Assembly: GCF_005869875.1 (NCBI RefSeq)
Contig: NZ_VAWG01000001.1
Span: forward strand, 124,001 to 188,000
Length of the DNA stretch: 64,000 bases
Direction: 5' to 3'
Origin: Paenibacillus pinistramenti
GTDB taxonomy: Bacteria > Bacillota > Bacilli > Paenibacillales > Paenibacillaceae
Every line of letters begins with the position of its first letter. Within the stretch, counting starts at the first letter, position 1. The notes below the pieces were generated by a model. That model saw nothing but the letters and a program-made list of their open reading frames with translations, was not told the DNA's origin and ran no database searches. The translations under genes were made by a program, and so were the position numbers. Of this stretch, positions 25,693 through 34,342 are shown piece after piece.

Positions 25693-26568
25693 TTACGGGC
25701 TGGCTTCATTCTGAAGCTGATAAATGCGGATTTTGTTATCCTCAATGTCCCAGCTGCTTTCAAGCAGCGATCTGATCTTCCTGGTCTCTTCAGATTCAGG
25801 CGCAGCCGCTGCCGATTCATCCTCTTCTGCCTTCGAGCCGTTAACGGTTCCGTCACTCGGATCATCCGCCGCAGAATTTTGAGTGACTTCAGGGGCTTCC
25901 GCTGCGACCGGAGCGGCCTCAATCTCTATCCGGCCAATCCCTACCTGCACCTGCTGTACCTTCGGAACGGTAATTGCTGACGCGGACTGATTCGCATCCG
26001 GCTCTTGCCCGGCCTTCTCTTCAGGACTCGCCATAACTGCCTCTGCTTCTGCCGGGTTCAGATACACCTTAACGCCGCTGATCACCGGCCTGTCGTACTG
26101 CTGAGTGTCCGCATCCTGCTGATCTGCATTAGTACCGGCTTTGGAACCGGAATTTGTACCGGCTTCAGCCTTTTCCAGTTTCAGCGTGACGGCTACCCGG
26201 TCCACATCAAGGCCTGTAGCGGCTTCGATCTGCGTCTTCATCTGCTGCGCGGCTTCATTACCGGTCCATTTGAGCGAATCCTCCAGGCTGGACTGCCTGA
26301 GGAGCTCTCCCTGTTTTAGAATTTGCTCCAGTCCGCTTCGGGTGGACCCTTTGGGATTCAGCTGCTCCTCTATGGCCTGCTGAAGCTTCTCTACCGGATT
26401 GCCGCTAAACAGCTTGAGGATGGGATTCAGCAGAGTCATCAGCACGAGCAGGCTGAGCACCATTTTCACATAGCGCTCCATTGAACGGTTCGGCAGCAGC
26501 ATTTCGATAAAGCTGGACAGCAGCACTACAAAAATGATCTGCTTCAGCCACTCGCCTAGCCAAGTCAT
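25693..26568 (-). CDS. spoIIIAF: SpoIIIAF, stage III sporulation membrane protein
   Basis: The 291-aa protein has two N-terminal transmembrane helices (about residues 7-22 and 32-54) with the LPNRSMERYVKMVLSLLVLMTLLNPI signature between and after them, then a soluble YscJ-like domain. A Gln/Asp/Ala-rich insert (about 135-250) makes it longer than Bacillus SpoIIIAF (about 206 aa). A conserved C-terminal tail follows (ESSWDIEDNKIRIYQLQNE). It is part of the eight-gene spoIIIA operon. Confidence 0.9.
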   Translation of the reverse strand: MTWLGEWLKQIIFVVLLSSFIEMLLPNRSMERYVKMVLSLLVLMTLLNPILKLFSGNPVEKLQQAIEEQLNPKGSTRSGLEQILKQGELLRQSSLEDSLKWTGNEAAQQMKTQIEAATGLDVDRVAVTLKLEKAEAGTNSGSKAGTNADQQDADTQQYDRPVISGVKVYLNPAEAEAVMASPEEKAGQEPDANQSASAITVPKVQQVQVGIGRIEIEAAPVAAEAPEVTQNSAADDPSDGTVNGSKAEEDESAAAAPESEETRKIRSLLESSWDIEDNKIRIYQLQNEASP

Positions 26569-26590
26569 GTCTTCTTTCCCGCCTTTCAGG

Positions 26591-27799
26591 TCAGCGCATC
26601 ATCAGGGTGACGTTCCCCGCCGTGAGCATGATGGTGATCGCCAGAAAGAACATCAGGCCGACCGCCGCCAATACGGCAAACACATACAGCATGCTTTTTC
26701 CAATCGTCTCCAGGCAGGCCACAATCGGCGTATCTCCAAGGGGCTGCATGACCGCCGCAGTGAAGTTATAGATCAGCGCAAGCGCAAGGATCTTGATCGC
26801 CGGAAAAGCGCACAGGAACAAGATAATGACGACGCCAACAATACCAACGGCATTCTTGACAAGAATGGAGGCAGACAAGACGGTATCGGTAGCCTCGGAA
26901 AATACCTTACCGACAACCGGGACAAAGCTGCCTGTCAAGTATTTCGCCGTTTTGAGCGTCACCCCGTCTGCCACGGAGCCCGCGATCCCTTTGACCGAAA
27001 TTACGCCCAGGAAGACGGTAAGCAGGACGCCGAGCAGCCCCATCGCGACCGTTCTCAGCATATCGGCAAGCCGGGACAGCCTGTATTTCTCGTTCATCGA
27101 GCTGACGATATGCAGAACTGCAGAGAAGAAGATCAGCGGAAAGACGACCACATGGACAACCGTACCGACCGTATGAACCATAAAAACGACAAGCGGGTGG
27201 GTTACCGATACGGTGACCACATTGCCCAGGGAGGCAAGCAGGGTAAAGAGCAGCGGCACCATGGCCATCATGAAATCAATCATGCCTTCGATTGCTCTGG
27301 CCGCATAGTCGATTGCCACATGAAAGCTGTTGATGGCCAGAATGATGAGAACCATATAGCAGATGTAGAAGGCGACTTTGCCTACATTGCCTTTCTCAAA
27401 GGCGCTCTGGAGCGTCTCCAGCAGCATGCTGAACACGGTCAGCACGACGATCGTCACCAGAATTTTGGCATTGTAGAGGACCTCGTGCCACATGAAGCGG
27501 AACAGCCCGGAGAGCCCTGCAGACAGGCTGAATCCGTCTCCGCCCGGCATAATCATTTCTTTAAAAGAAGGAAGGCTCCCTTCCGGAAAAAATCCTCCAT
27601 ACTCCTTGAGCAGCTGCTGCCAGTACTGTTCAATCTCCTCCGTATCGACCTGGCCGCCTGCGGTAACCTGCTGCTGCCCGTCTGGTGAAGGGTCTTCTCC
27701 GGCAGCTGCCGCCGCTGCGGCGGGCGGGTACAGCAGAAGCAGCCACAGCAGGACCAGCAGTATGCCTGGAACCAACCTCATGCCGTATTTCATGATCAT
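26591..27799 (-). CDS. spoIIIAE: SpoIIIAE, polytopic stage III sporulation protein
   Basis: The 402-aa protein has an N-terminal signal-like helix and several transmembrane segments (about residues 90-390). Conserved motifs include the N-terminal EQYWQQLLKEYGGFFPEGSL, the SGLFRFMWHEVLYNAKIL segment and NAVGIVGVVIILFLCAFPAIKILAL in the C-terminal half. It is an essential part of the mother-cell feeding apparatus and may form the inner-membrane pore. It lies 9 bp after spoIIIAD. Confidence 0.94.
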   Translation of the reverse strand: MIMKYGMRLVPGILLVLLWLLLLYPPAAAAAAAGEDPSPDGQQQVTAGGQVDTEEIEQYWQQLLKEYGGFFPEGSLPSFKEMIMPGGDGFSLSAGLSGLFRFMWHEVLYNAKILVTIVVLTVFSMLLETLQSAFEKGNVGKVAFYICYMVLIILAINSFHVAIDYAARAIEGMIDFMMAMVPLLFTLLASLGNVVTVSVTHPLVVFMVHTVGTVVHVVVFPLIFFSAVLHIVSSMNEKYRLSRLADMLRTVAMGLLGVLLTVFLGVISVKGIAGSVADGVTLKTAKYLTGSFVPVVGKVFSEATDTVLSASILVKNAVGIVGVVIILFLCAFPAIKILALALIYNFTAAVMQPLGDTPIVACLETIGKSMLYVFAVLAAVGLMFFLAITIMLTAGNVTLMMR

Positions 27800-27808
27800 T
27801 CCCCGTTT

Positions 27809-28198
27809 CTAGGCTGGCAGCAGCTTAACCACAGTTTCGATAATAATGCCGATAATCGGTACTGCCAGAACGATAATCAGCACTTTTCCCGCCAGCTCGA
27901 TCTTGGAGGCTATGGAATCTTGTCCGGCATCCCGGACGATTTGGGCACCGAACTCTGCAATGTAAGCAATACCGATAATTTTTAAAATCGTCTTCAGATA
28001 GACGTTCTGTACGCCTGATGCTGCCGCAAGCTCTTCCAGCGTCTCCAGCACCGTTCCGATTTTGCCGATGAGAAACAGAAAAATCGTTATGCCGGCGAAA
28101 GCCGCGATTAGAAAGGCGAAAATCGGTTTTTGCTCCTTCATCATCAAGGAGAGGATCGCAGCGATCAGGCCAAGGCCGACAATTTGAATCATTTCCAT
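27809..28198 (-). CDS. spoIIIAD: SpoIIIAD, stage III sporulation membrane protein
   Basis: The 129-aa polytopic protein has transmembrane segments around residues 2-17, 27-47, 65-80 and 105-127, and the typical FLIGKIGTVLETLEELAAASGVQNVYLKTILKIIGIAYIAEFGAQIVRDAGQDSIA region. It is one of two small related membrane proteins (with SpoIIIAC) of the operon. It lies 10 bp after spoIIIAC. Confidence 0.94.
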   Translation of the reverse strand: MEMIQIVGLGLIAAILSLMMKEQKPIFAFLIAAFAGITIFLFLIGKIGTVLETLEELAAASGVQNVYLKTILKIIGIAYIAEFGAQIVRDAGQDSIASKIELAGKVLIIVLAVPIIGIIIETVVKLLPA

Positions 28199-28208
28199 TG
28201 CCGCTCAC

Positions 28209-28412
28209 CTACTGGAACAGAAAGATCGTTTTGATTTGCTGAAAGAGGCTGTCCAGCATGCGGACCACCATAAACAGCACGACCACAAAGCCGATCAGCG
28301 TTACCCAATGAGCCATATCCTCTTTACCCATCTGCTTCAGCACGGTGTGGATCATCGCGATAATAATTCCGATGCCGGCTATCTGAAAAATGGCGTTGAC
28401 TTCTATGTTCAT
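28209..28412 (-). CDS. spoIIIAC: SpoIIIAC, small stage III sporulation membrane protein
   Basis: The 67-aa product has two transmembrane helices (about residues 8-24 and 34-52) with GKEDMAHWVTLIGF between them. The frame extends to 28442, but the ATG at 28410-28412 (GAGGTG about 8 nt upstream) gives the usual NIEVNAIFQIAGIG start and length. Confidence 0.94.
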   Translation of the reverse strand: MNIEVNAIFQIAGIGIIIAMIHTVLKQMGKEDMAHWVTLIGFVVVLFMVVRMLDSLFQQIKTIFLFQ

Positions 28413-28465
28413 GAAAAAGGCACCTCGCTGTTTTGTCCGCAATCCCTGCCGGGAAAGTTACCGTA

Positions 28466-28984
28466 TTAATAGATCAAGATAACAATAAATGCGCCGATCA
28501 GCAGTCCGAGGCTTCTGCACATTTTCTCGTAGCGGGCCTGCTCTTCCAGAGCTTGCGCCTCCTCCGCTTCCAGCGCTTTGACCGCCGACTGGATGTGGGT
28601 CTTCTGATTGGCACGGTCACTGGTTCCTAAGGTGAATGCCAGCTGGTGCAGCACTTCCCGCTCCTGCGCCTTCATGGAGGTGAATTTCCAGTTCTCCTGC
28701 AGCGCGTAGTGCAGGCTGTCCTGGGCTGTCCAGTTCCGCGGGGCTTCCATCGCTTCCGCCGCCTCGTTGTACAGCCGGTTCAGCGGCTCCCGGCTCTGGG
28801 CTCCGATCCGTCTGAGCGCCTCGGGAAGAGGAATGAAGCCGTATCCGATCTCCGTATCAAGTCTTTGCAGAGATAAGATCAGGCGCCGGATCTCCTGCGG
28901 CCGGACCGCAAATCTTCTCGCCTGAATCCATCCCGCGAGTGTGCCGGCCAAGATGACCATGGCAGCTCCAAGCAGCTTTATCAT
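28466..28984 (-). CDS. spoIIIAB: SpoIIIAB, stage III sporulation protein
   Basis: The 172-aa protein has an N-terminal hydrophobic helix (about residues 3-20), a helical cytosolic core with EIRRLILSLQRLDTEIGYGFIPLPEALRRIG and a C-terminal membrane helix (about 155-171). It resembles the T4SS/T2SS F-type assembly proteins. It lies between spoIIIAA and spoIIIAC. Confidence 0.93.
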   Translation of the reverse strand: MIKLLGAAMVILAGTLAGWIQARRFAVRPQEIRRLILSLQRLDTEIGYGFIPLPEALRRIGAQSREPLNRLYNEAAEAMEAPRNWTAQDSLHYALQENWKFTSMKAQEREVLHQLAFTLGTSDRANQKTHIQSAVKALEAEEAQALEEQARYEKMCRSLGLLIGAFIVILIY

Positions 28985-29034
28985 GGCTTCACCCCCTTCC
29001 GGTTGTTCGTGTCAGCTGCCCTGTCAGTGTGGAG

Positions 29035-30003
29035 CTAGTGCTGCAGCAGCGGTTTGTAGTCTTCGTCGTACACCTTAAAGGCAAAGCCTTGCTCACTTCT
29101 CCGCAGGGTTACAAACCTCTGGAACAGCTTCCCGCCCAAAATTCCTTCCAGCAGAGGACTCAAAGGCTTCGCATCCCCTGCCCCATGCGCAGTAGCGATG
29201 ACCCGAACACCTGCATGAAGCGCCTGTCTCAGCGCCTCGGCATCCTCCTGGCGGCCGATCTCATCCACAACGATGATATCCGGGGACATGGAACGGATCA
29301 TCATCATGATCCCCTCGGCCTTTGGACATCCGTCCATAATATCCGTCCGGGGACCGACATCAAAGCTGGGCACTCCGCGCCGGCAGCCGGCAATCTCCGA
29401 GCGCTCATCGATGATGGCCACCTTCAGGCCCGGCCAGCCTTCCCTTCCAGTCCCAAACTGTCCGCTGCTGACCGCCCTGGCCAGATCCCGGAGCAGTGTT
29501 GTTTTGCCCTGCTGCGGGGGAGCCACGATAAGCGTATGCAGCAGGTTCTTCCCCCGGTTGTCCAGCAGATAGGGAAGAACTGGAACTGAAGCGCCTTTCA
29601 CTTCCCTCGCAATCCGCAGGTTGAACCCGCTGATGTCGCGGATGTGCTCAACTTTTCCCCGGCTTAGGACCGCCCTGCCGGAAAGCCCCATCCGGTGCCC
29701 GCCGGGCAGGGTGATGAATCCTTTTCGAAGCTCTTCTTCCATCGTATAAACAGAATGGTTGGTAATGAGATCCAGCAGCCTGTGGCTTTCCTCACGGCCT
29801 GTCCGGACGCCTTGTTCCGGATGAACCGTAACCCCGCCGTCCTCTTTCAGGAAGTAAAACTGTCCCCCCGTGTTGATCTCCAGCGGGCGTTCCTCCCGGA
29901 TCCTCACTTCTTCCAGACCGGACAGCATAAGAGGAGGAAGCTTCAGCAGCAAAGAACGGATGCGCTCCGGGAATACAGACAGCCACTGCTCATTCATAGT
30001 CAC
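29035..30003 (-). CDS. spoIIIAA: SpoIIIAA, ATPase of the sporulation channel
   Basis: The 322-aa protein is a secretion-type AAA ATPase, the only energy-providing subunit of the SpoIIIA complex. Walker A is APPQQGKTTLLRDLAR (around residue 170), and Walker B-like DIIVVDEIGRQEDAEALRQALHAG lies around 240-260. The start may be the GTG at 30001-30003 or the ATG two codons later; both are served by GGAGG. It is the first gene of the operon, 65 nt or so past a predicted sigma-E transcription start. A tandem 12-bp duplication (30038-30061) lies in the leader. Confidence 0.95.
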   Translation of the reverse strand: MTMNEQWLSVFPERIRSLLLKLPPLMLSGLEEVRIREERPLEINTGGQFYFLKEDGGVTVHPEQGVRTGREESHRLLDLITNHSVYTMEEELRKGFITLPGGHRMGLSGRAVLSRGKVEHIRDISGFNLRIAREVKGASVPVLPYLLDNRGKNLLHTLIVAPPQQGKTTLLRDLARAVSSGQFGTGREGWPGLKVAIIDERSEIAGCRRGVPSFDVGPRTDIMDGCPKAEGIMMMIRSMSPDIIVVDEIGRQEDAEALRQALHAGVRVIATAHGAGDAKPLSPLLEGILGGKLFQRFVTLRRSEQGFAFKVYDEDYKPLLQH

Positions 30004-30076
30004 CCCACCTCCATTCCTGCTTATGTTGTTGCTGAGCCTGGTTCTGTTCCTGGTTCTGTTCTTTGAAGTCTACTTT

Positions 30077-30104
30077 ATTTTATGCTTGTACCTATCTTTT
30101 ATGA
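30077..30104 (-). promoter_or_regulatory. Sigma-E-like promoter of the spoIIIA operon
   Basis: On the minus strand TCATAAA (30098-30104) and CATAAAAT (30077-30084) are 13 bp apart, close to the sigma-E consensus KMATATT-N13/14-CATACANT. The spoIIIA operon is under sigma-E in Bacillus subtilis. The element lies in the yqhV-spoIIIAA gap. Confidence 0.6.
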
Positions 30105-30113
30105 CGGAATCTA

Positions 30114-30380
30114 CTATTTCTTTAAAATCCCGATTAAGAGAAAAGATACGCCGCAGACTACCCAGGCCATCTTGCTCCAAGACAGCTTGTCTGCCATACC
30201 GGCAAGGCCAATGGTCGTGGTTATGATCAGGATCGCAGGCCCTACAAGGGCCAGCCCGGAATTGACGGCCAGAGCCTTGTCCACTCTCCCCAGTTTAAGC
30301 ATCAGCAGTGCGGCCAGAATTTCAATGGTTCCCGACAGCAGCCGCAGTGACGCCATACTCAGTACAAATTTATCCAGCAT
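30114..30380 (-). CDS. yqhV: YqhV family small membrane protein (DUF2619)
   Basis: The 88-aa protein has three hydrophobic segments (about residues 12-28, 40-60 and 68-86). It matches YqhV by size, layout and position between efp/lysC and spoIIIAA. The function is unknown. It is transcribed toward spoIIIAA but separated by the sigma-E-like promoter. Confidence 0.8.
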   Translation of the reverse strand: MLDKFVLSMASLRLLSGTIEILAALLMLKLGRVDKALAVNSGLALVGPAILIITTTIGLAGMADKLSWSKMAWVVCGVSFLLIGILKK

Positions 30381-30497
30381 AACTAACCTCCTACTTGTCC
30401 GGATGTACTTATCGATATGCTCCCATCCCTGGATTTAGTCCATAGAAATCGTGAAATCCGACCACCAATAAAGACGGCAGGAGAGACGGCAGGCTTC

Positions 30498-30554
30498 GAA
30501 AAAAAGAAAGAAGCTGCCTCGATCTCGATCGTGCGATCGGATCAGGCAGCTTCT
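30498..30554 (-). terminator. Terminator of lysC
   Basis: An 11-bp perfect stem (AGAAGCTGCCT and its complement, 30509-30519 and 30544-30554) with an internally structured loop is followed on the minus strand by a T-rich run (complement of 30498-30508). The remaining gap up to yqhV (30381-30497) shows no other element. Confidence 0.85.
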
Positions 30555-30616
30555 GCTATAGGTCCAGCTATTTAAACGTTCAATAGGATGCTCTTAACTT
30601 AATAGAAAAGACAGGA

Positions 30617-31870
30617 TTAACGGCGTTCCTGAGGTCCGCCAACAAAGGCCGTTTCGGCTGTATCCAGGCCATAAGCCGTATGCAGCGCACGAACAACCTC
30701 GTTCAATTTCTCACGGTCGATGACGCAGGAGGTCTTTATCTCCGAGGTGCTGACCATCTTGATATTGACGCCCTGCTTCGAAATTACGTCAAACATTTGG
30801 GCGGCAACACCCGGATGGCTGACCATGCCGGCGCCAACGATGGATACTTTAACAAGATCCTCTTCCGAGGTAGCTTCACGGTAAGGCACCTCGCCGCGAA
30901 TGCTTGCGATGACATCAAGCGCTTTTTGCCGTTCGGCAAGTGTTACGGTAAAGGAGAAATCCGCTTCACCGTTCTGCCCGCCGTTCTGGACAATGATATC
31001 GACATTGACTTGAGACTGGGCAAGCGCGCCGAACACTTTAGCGAGTACGCCAGGCACGTGCTGAACGCCCATAAGCGTAATTCTCGCTACATTTTTATCG
31101 TAAGCAATACCGCTGACTACAACACCTTGTTCCATAATGGCCTCCTCTTTAACAACCGTTCCTTCATTTTTATTAAAGCTGGAGCGAACCACCAGCTTGA
31201 CTTGATGATGTTTGGCATATTCAACCGCTCTCGGGTGCAGGACTGCGGCACCCAGGTTGGCAAGCTCAAGCATCTCGTCATAAGAGATTTCGCTCAGCTT
31301 GCGCGCGCAGTTTACAATGCGGGGATCTGTGGAATAAATACCGTCAACATCGGTATAGATTTCGCACACGTCCGCCTTAATCGCAGCTGCGAGAGCAACG
31401 GCCGTCGTATCGGAACCGCCTCTGCCCAAAGTCGTAATTTCCTGATCTTCGCTCATTCCCTGGAATCCTGCAACCACAACAATGTTACCTTCGTCCAGAG
31501 ACTTCAGGACACGCTCCGGATAAATGTCGTTAATGCGTGCATTCCCGTGGACAGGTTCCGTACGGAACCCGGCCTGCCAGCCGGTATAAGATACGGCTTT
31601 GCCTCCAAAACTGTGAATGGCAATGGACAACAAAGCGATAGAAATCTGTTCCCCGGTTGTCATCAGCATATCCATTTCTCTTGCCGGAGGATTAGGATTC
31701 AGCAGCTTCGCCCGGTCGATCAAATCATCCGTCGTATCTCCCATAGCGGACACTACGACTACACAGCGATGGCCCTCTTCTTGTTTCTCCATAACACGTT
31801 TTGCTACGCGCTGCATCCGCTCAATATCCCCAACGGAGCTCCCGCCGAACTTCATGACGTATAATGCCAA
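30617..31870 (-). CDS. lysC: Aspartokinase, lysine-sensitive type (class II)
   Basis: Aspartokinase phosphorylates aspartate, the first step to lysine, threonine, methionine and cell-wall diaminopimelate. The kinase domain starts with VMKFGGSSVGD and has TTLGRGGSDTTAVALAAA and YTDVDGIYSTDPR; two ACT domains follow (about 265-340 and 345-410, with SIVGAGMVSHPGVAAQMFDVISKQGVNI). The pattern is closest to LysC. The TTG at 31868-31870 (GGGAG 8 nt upstream) is preferred over an ATG five codons earlier, giving 417 aa. No lysine riboswitch fits in the leader; a terminator-like hairpin is there instead. Confidence 0.92.
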   Translation of the reverse strand: MALYVMKFGGSSVGDIERMQRVAKRVMEKQEEGHRCVVVVSAMGDTTDDLIDRAKLLNPNPPAREMDMLMTTGEQISIALLSIAIHSFGGKAVSYTGWQAGFRTEPVHGNARINDIYPERVLKSLDEGNIVVVAGFQGMSEDQEITTLGRGGSDTTAVALAAAIKADVCEIYTDVDGIYSTDPRIVNCARKLSEISYDEMLELANLGAAVLHPRAVEYAKHHQVKLVVRSSFNKNEGTVVKEEAIMEQGVVVSGIAYDKNVARITLMGVQHVPGVLAKVFGALAQSQVNVDIIVQNGGQNGEADFSFTVTLAERQKALDVIASIRGEVPYREATSEEDLVKVSIVGAGMVSHPGVAAQMFDVISKQGVNIKMVSTSEIKTSCVIDREKLNEVVRALHTAYGLDTAETAFVGGPQERR

Positions 31871-31895
31871 AACATTCACTCCCATTTCGCTCTTT

Positions 31896-31965
31896 AAAAA
31901 TCTGACTTCCGCTGTAAATTTACCGCTTTAACTCATTATCATAGGAAAGCCGGGCCCGGAAGTCA
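31896..31965 (-). promoter_or_regulatory. Terminator-like hairpin in the lysC leader
   Basis: On the minus strand TGACTTCCG pairs with CGGAAGTCA (31957-31965 and 31903-31911), and GATTTTT follows, ending about 25 nt before the lysC start. The loop also holds CCGGGCCCGG. The arrangement looks like an attenuator. A poor -10 (TAAAAT) lies just upstream, so the transcript may begin at the hairpin. Confidence 0.45.
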
Positions 31966-31992
31966 ATCATTTTATTGTTAGTCCAATTTTGC

Positions 31993-32021
31993 AAAAAAAT
32001 CCTCCACCAAGCGGTGGAGGA
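31993..32021 (-). terminator. Terminator of efp
   Basis: A perfect 9-bp stem (TCCTCCACC and its complement) with a 4-nt loop is followed on the minus strand by T7. A second, smaller GC hairpin precedes it in the 32030-32085 region. Confidence 0.9.
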
Positions 32022-32089
32022 ATGGTTCCGCCGCTTTCAGCGGCAAACCCGCAGCCGCCTGTAGGCCAGCTGCGGAGAAGCAGAATGTA

Positions 32090-32647
32090 TTAAGCGCGGG
32101 AAATATATTTTCCTTCGCGAGTATCGATCAGAAGCACATCATCTTCGTTAATGAAGAGTGGAACTTGAACATTCAGACCTGTTTCGAGTTTAGCATTTTT
32201 CGTAGCACCGGTTGCCGTGTTGCCTTTGATGCCCGGCTCCGTCTCAACAACTTTAAGCTCAACGCTCATTGGCATGTTGACACCCAAAATTTCGCCCTGG
32301 TAGCTGACGATTTTCACATTCATGTTCTCTTTCAGGAAGTTGAGTTCCCACTCCAGCTGATCAGATGTCAGCGTGAATTGGTCGTAAGTTTCATTATCCA
32401 TAAATGTATGTTCTTGAGCGCTGGCATACAGATATTGTACGTCACGGTTCTCGATTTGTGCACGGCCGATATTTTCACCCGCACGGAAAGTACGCTCAAC
32501 TGTATTGCCGTTGCGGAGGTTTTTCATTTTCGTACGGACAAATGCCGCACCTTTACCTGGTTTAACGTGTTGGAAGTCAATAATGGTAAAGATATCTCCT
32601 TCCACTTCTACTGTAAGGCCTGTCTTCAAATCGTTTACTGAAATCAC
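32090..32647 (-). CDS. efp: Elongation factor P
   Basis: EF-P relieves ribosome stalling at polyproline. The 185-aa protein has the three beta-barrel domains of the family; the modified lysine is Lys32 in [10 protein letters not shown], the residue that carries 5-aminopentanol in Bacillus. The C-terminal signature [24 protein letters not shown] is present. The start is a GTG with AGGAGG 7 nt upstream. It lies between the Xaa-Pro peptidase and lysC, as in the yqhT-efp-yqhV order of Bacillus. Confidence 0.96.
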   Translation of the reverse strand: MISVNDLKTGLTVEVEGDIFTIIDFQHVKPGKGAAFVRTKMKNLRNGNTVERTFRAGENIGRAQIENRDVQYLYASAQEHTFMDNETYDQFTLTSDQLEWELNFLKENMNVKIVSYQGEILGVNMPMSVELKVVETEPGIKGNTATGATKNAKLETGLNVQVPLFINEDDVLLIDTREGKYISRA

Positions 32648-32731
32648 AAAATAACCTCCTCAAAATAGTTGCAGCTAAATAAAATATTACTTATTTTAAA
32701 ACTCAATACTCTGCTTATAAACAGAGCAGGT

Positions 32732-33805
32732 TTACAAAATAATCAAGTCCTTGGTGGATTCGGTTAACCGGCGGACGCCCGTTTCCGTAACCACAACATC
32801 ATCCTCGATCCGCACGCCGCCAAAGCCCGGAATATATATTCCCGGCTCGACCGTAACAACCATGCCTGGCTGAAGCACTGTGTCGCTTACCTTGGACAGA
32901 TTAGGCGCCTCGTGAACTTCCATGCCCAGTCCATGACCCGTACTGTGGCCGAACTGTTCGCCGTATCCATAACGAGTAATGACATCCCGTGCCAGCGCAT
33001 CCGCTTCGCGTCCGGTCATGCCCGGCCGAAGCTGCTCAATCGTGTGAAGCTGAGCCTCCAGAACAATATTGTAAATTTCACGCTGTTTGTCGTTTGGCGT
33101 GCCTACCATCACTGTTCTCGTAATGTCGGAGCAATACCCCTTATACAATGCGCCGAAATCCATCGTCAGCAGTTCACCTGAGCCCAGAAGCTTGGAGCTG
33201 GCTGTACCATGAGGGAGGGCCGAACGTTCTCCTGAAGCAAAAATCGTATCGAAGGAAGCAGCCGAAGCCCCGTTCCTGCGCATAAAGAATTCAAGCTCAA
33301 GCGCGCCTTCCAGCTCGGACATGCCCGGTTTAATGACTTCCAGCATATGCATGAAGGTACGGTCGGCCAGATCGGCGGCTTCCTTCATTACAGCAAGCTC
33401 TTCGTCATCCTTGAACATGCGGATTTCTTCCACAAGCCCGCTGGCAGGAATCAATTCAACCGGTTTCAATGAGGCTTCATATTTGCCGTACATGGAATAA
33501 GACATCAGTTCATTCTCGAATCCGAGGCGTTTCACGTTCGCGGCTTCAAGAAGACCCTTAATAATATCCAGCGTATCCTGACGGTGCTCTTCAACGATCT
33601 CAAAGCCGGCAGCCTGCTGGGGAGCCTGAGTCATGTACCGGAAATCGGTAAGCAAATAAGCTTTCTCTGCTGTAATCAGCACATAACCAGCGGAACCGGT
33701 AAAGCCCGTCAAATATCGGCGGTTAATCGGACTAGCTATAAACAGTCCGTCCAAATTACGTTCAAGAAGCGCTTCGCGCACCCTGCTTACACGTTTATTA
33801 GCCAT
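32732..33805 (-). CDS. Xaa-Pro aminopeptidase/dipeptidase (M24, YqhT-like)
   Basis: The 357-aa enzyme has an N-terminal creatinase-like domain (about residues 1-125) and a pita-bread M24 domain. Metal ligands are visible: Asp in [20 protein letters not shown] (two Asp), His in [10 protein letters not shown], Glu in [19 protein letters not shown] (two Glu). It removes or cleaves proline-containing dipeptides. Three ATGs run in series; the third (33805) is 8 nt from AAGGAG and is chosen. It overlaps nothing and follows aroQ by 2 bp. Confidence 0.9.
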   Translation of the reverse strand: MANKRVSRVREALLERNLDGLFIASPINRRYLTGFTGSAGYVLITAEKAYLLTDFRYMTQAPQQAAGFEIVEEHRQDTLDIIKGLLEAANVKRLGFENELMSYSMYGKYEASLKPVELIPASGLVEEIRMFKDDEELAVMKEAADLADRTFMHMLEVIKPGMSELEGALELEFFMRRNGASAASFDTIFASGERSALPHGTASSKLLGSGELLTMDFGALYKGYCSDITRTVMVGTPNDKQREIYNIVLEAQLHTIEQLRPGMTGREADALARDVITRYGYGEQFGHSTGHGLGMEVHEAPNLSKVSDTVLQPGMVVTVEPGIYIPGFGGVRIEDDVVVTETGVRRLTESTKDLIIL

Positions 33806-33807
33806 CA

Positions 33808-34260
33808 TCATTTCTCCTTATGGCCTGCTGATAGATGCCGGTGAAGCGCAGCAAGTCCCCATTCATAACTGGCAGCGCCAAAACCGGCAATCTGACCGAC
33901 AGCCACTGGCGCGATCACCGAGGTATGGCGGAAGGCTTCGCGCGCATGAATGTTGGACATATGTACTTCGACCACCGGAATATGTACCGTCTGCAGGGCA
34001 TCCCGCAAACTGTAGCTGTAATGGGTCAATGCTCCCGGATTCAGCAGGATTCCGTCAATGTTCCCAAAGGCCGCATGGATGCGGTCGATCAGGGCTCCTT
34101 CGTGATTAGACTGAAAAAAAGAGAGTTCAAGGTCCCACTCCCCTGCCAGTTCTGTCAGTCTGGATTCAATGTCGGCGAGCGTCGAGGAACCGTAAATTCC
34201 AGGCTCCCTAATGCCTAGCATGTTTAAATTAGGACCGTTCAGCACCAAAATCCGGTTCAT
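33808..34260 (-). CDS. aroQ: 3-dehydroquinate dehydratase, type II
   Basis: The 150-aa enzyme dehydrates 3-dehydroquinate in the shikimate pathway. The signature [20 protein letters not shown] includes the catalytic Tyr23; [16 protein letters not shown] and [14 protein letters not shown] supply the substrate-binding Asn, His and Arg. It lies directly before the Xaa-Pro peptidase gene, as in Bacillus (yqhS-yqhT), and is probably translated with it. Confidence 0.95.
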   Translation of the reverse strand: MNRILVLNGPNLNMLGIREPGIYGSSTLADIESRLTELAGEWDLELSFFQSNHEGALIDRIHAAFGNIDGILLNPGALTHYSYSLRDALQTVHIPVVEVHMSNIHAREAFRHTSVIAPVAVGQIAGFGAASYEWGLAALHRHLSAGHKEK

Positions 34261-34342
34261 TGCTGCTCTCTCCTTTTCCTTCTAAAACAACCAGAATCCA
34301 TTTTACCATAGGACAGATAGAGTTGAGAAGTAGCAGTTTCCC

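Noticed and set aside
30038-30061. 12-bp tandem duplication before spoIIIAA
   Set aside because: Only two copies are present, with no sign of function; noted in the spoIIIAA entry rather than called separately.
31871-32089. Lysine riboswitch before lysC
   Set aside because: The available leader is about 95 nt and contains the efp terminator upstream; a lysine riboswitch needs about 170 nt or more.
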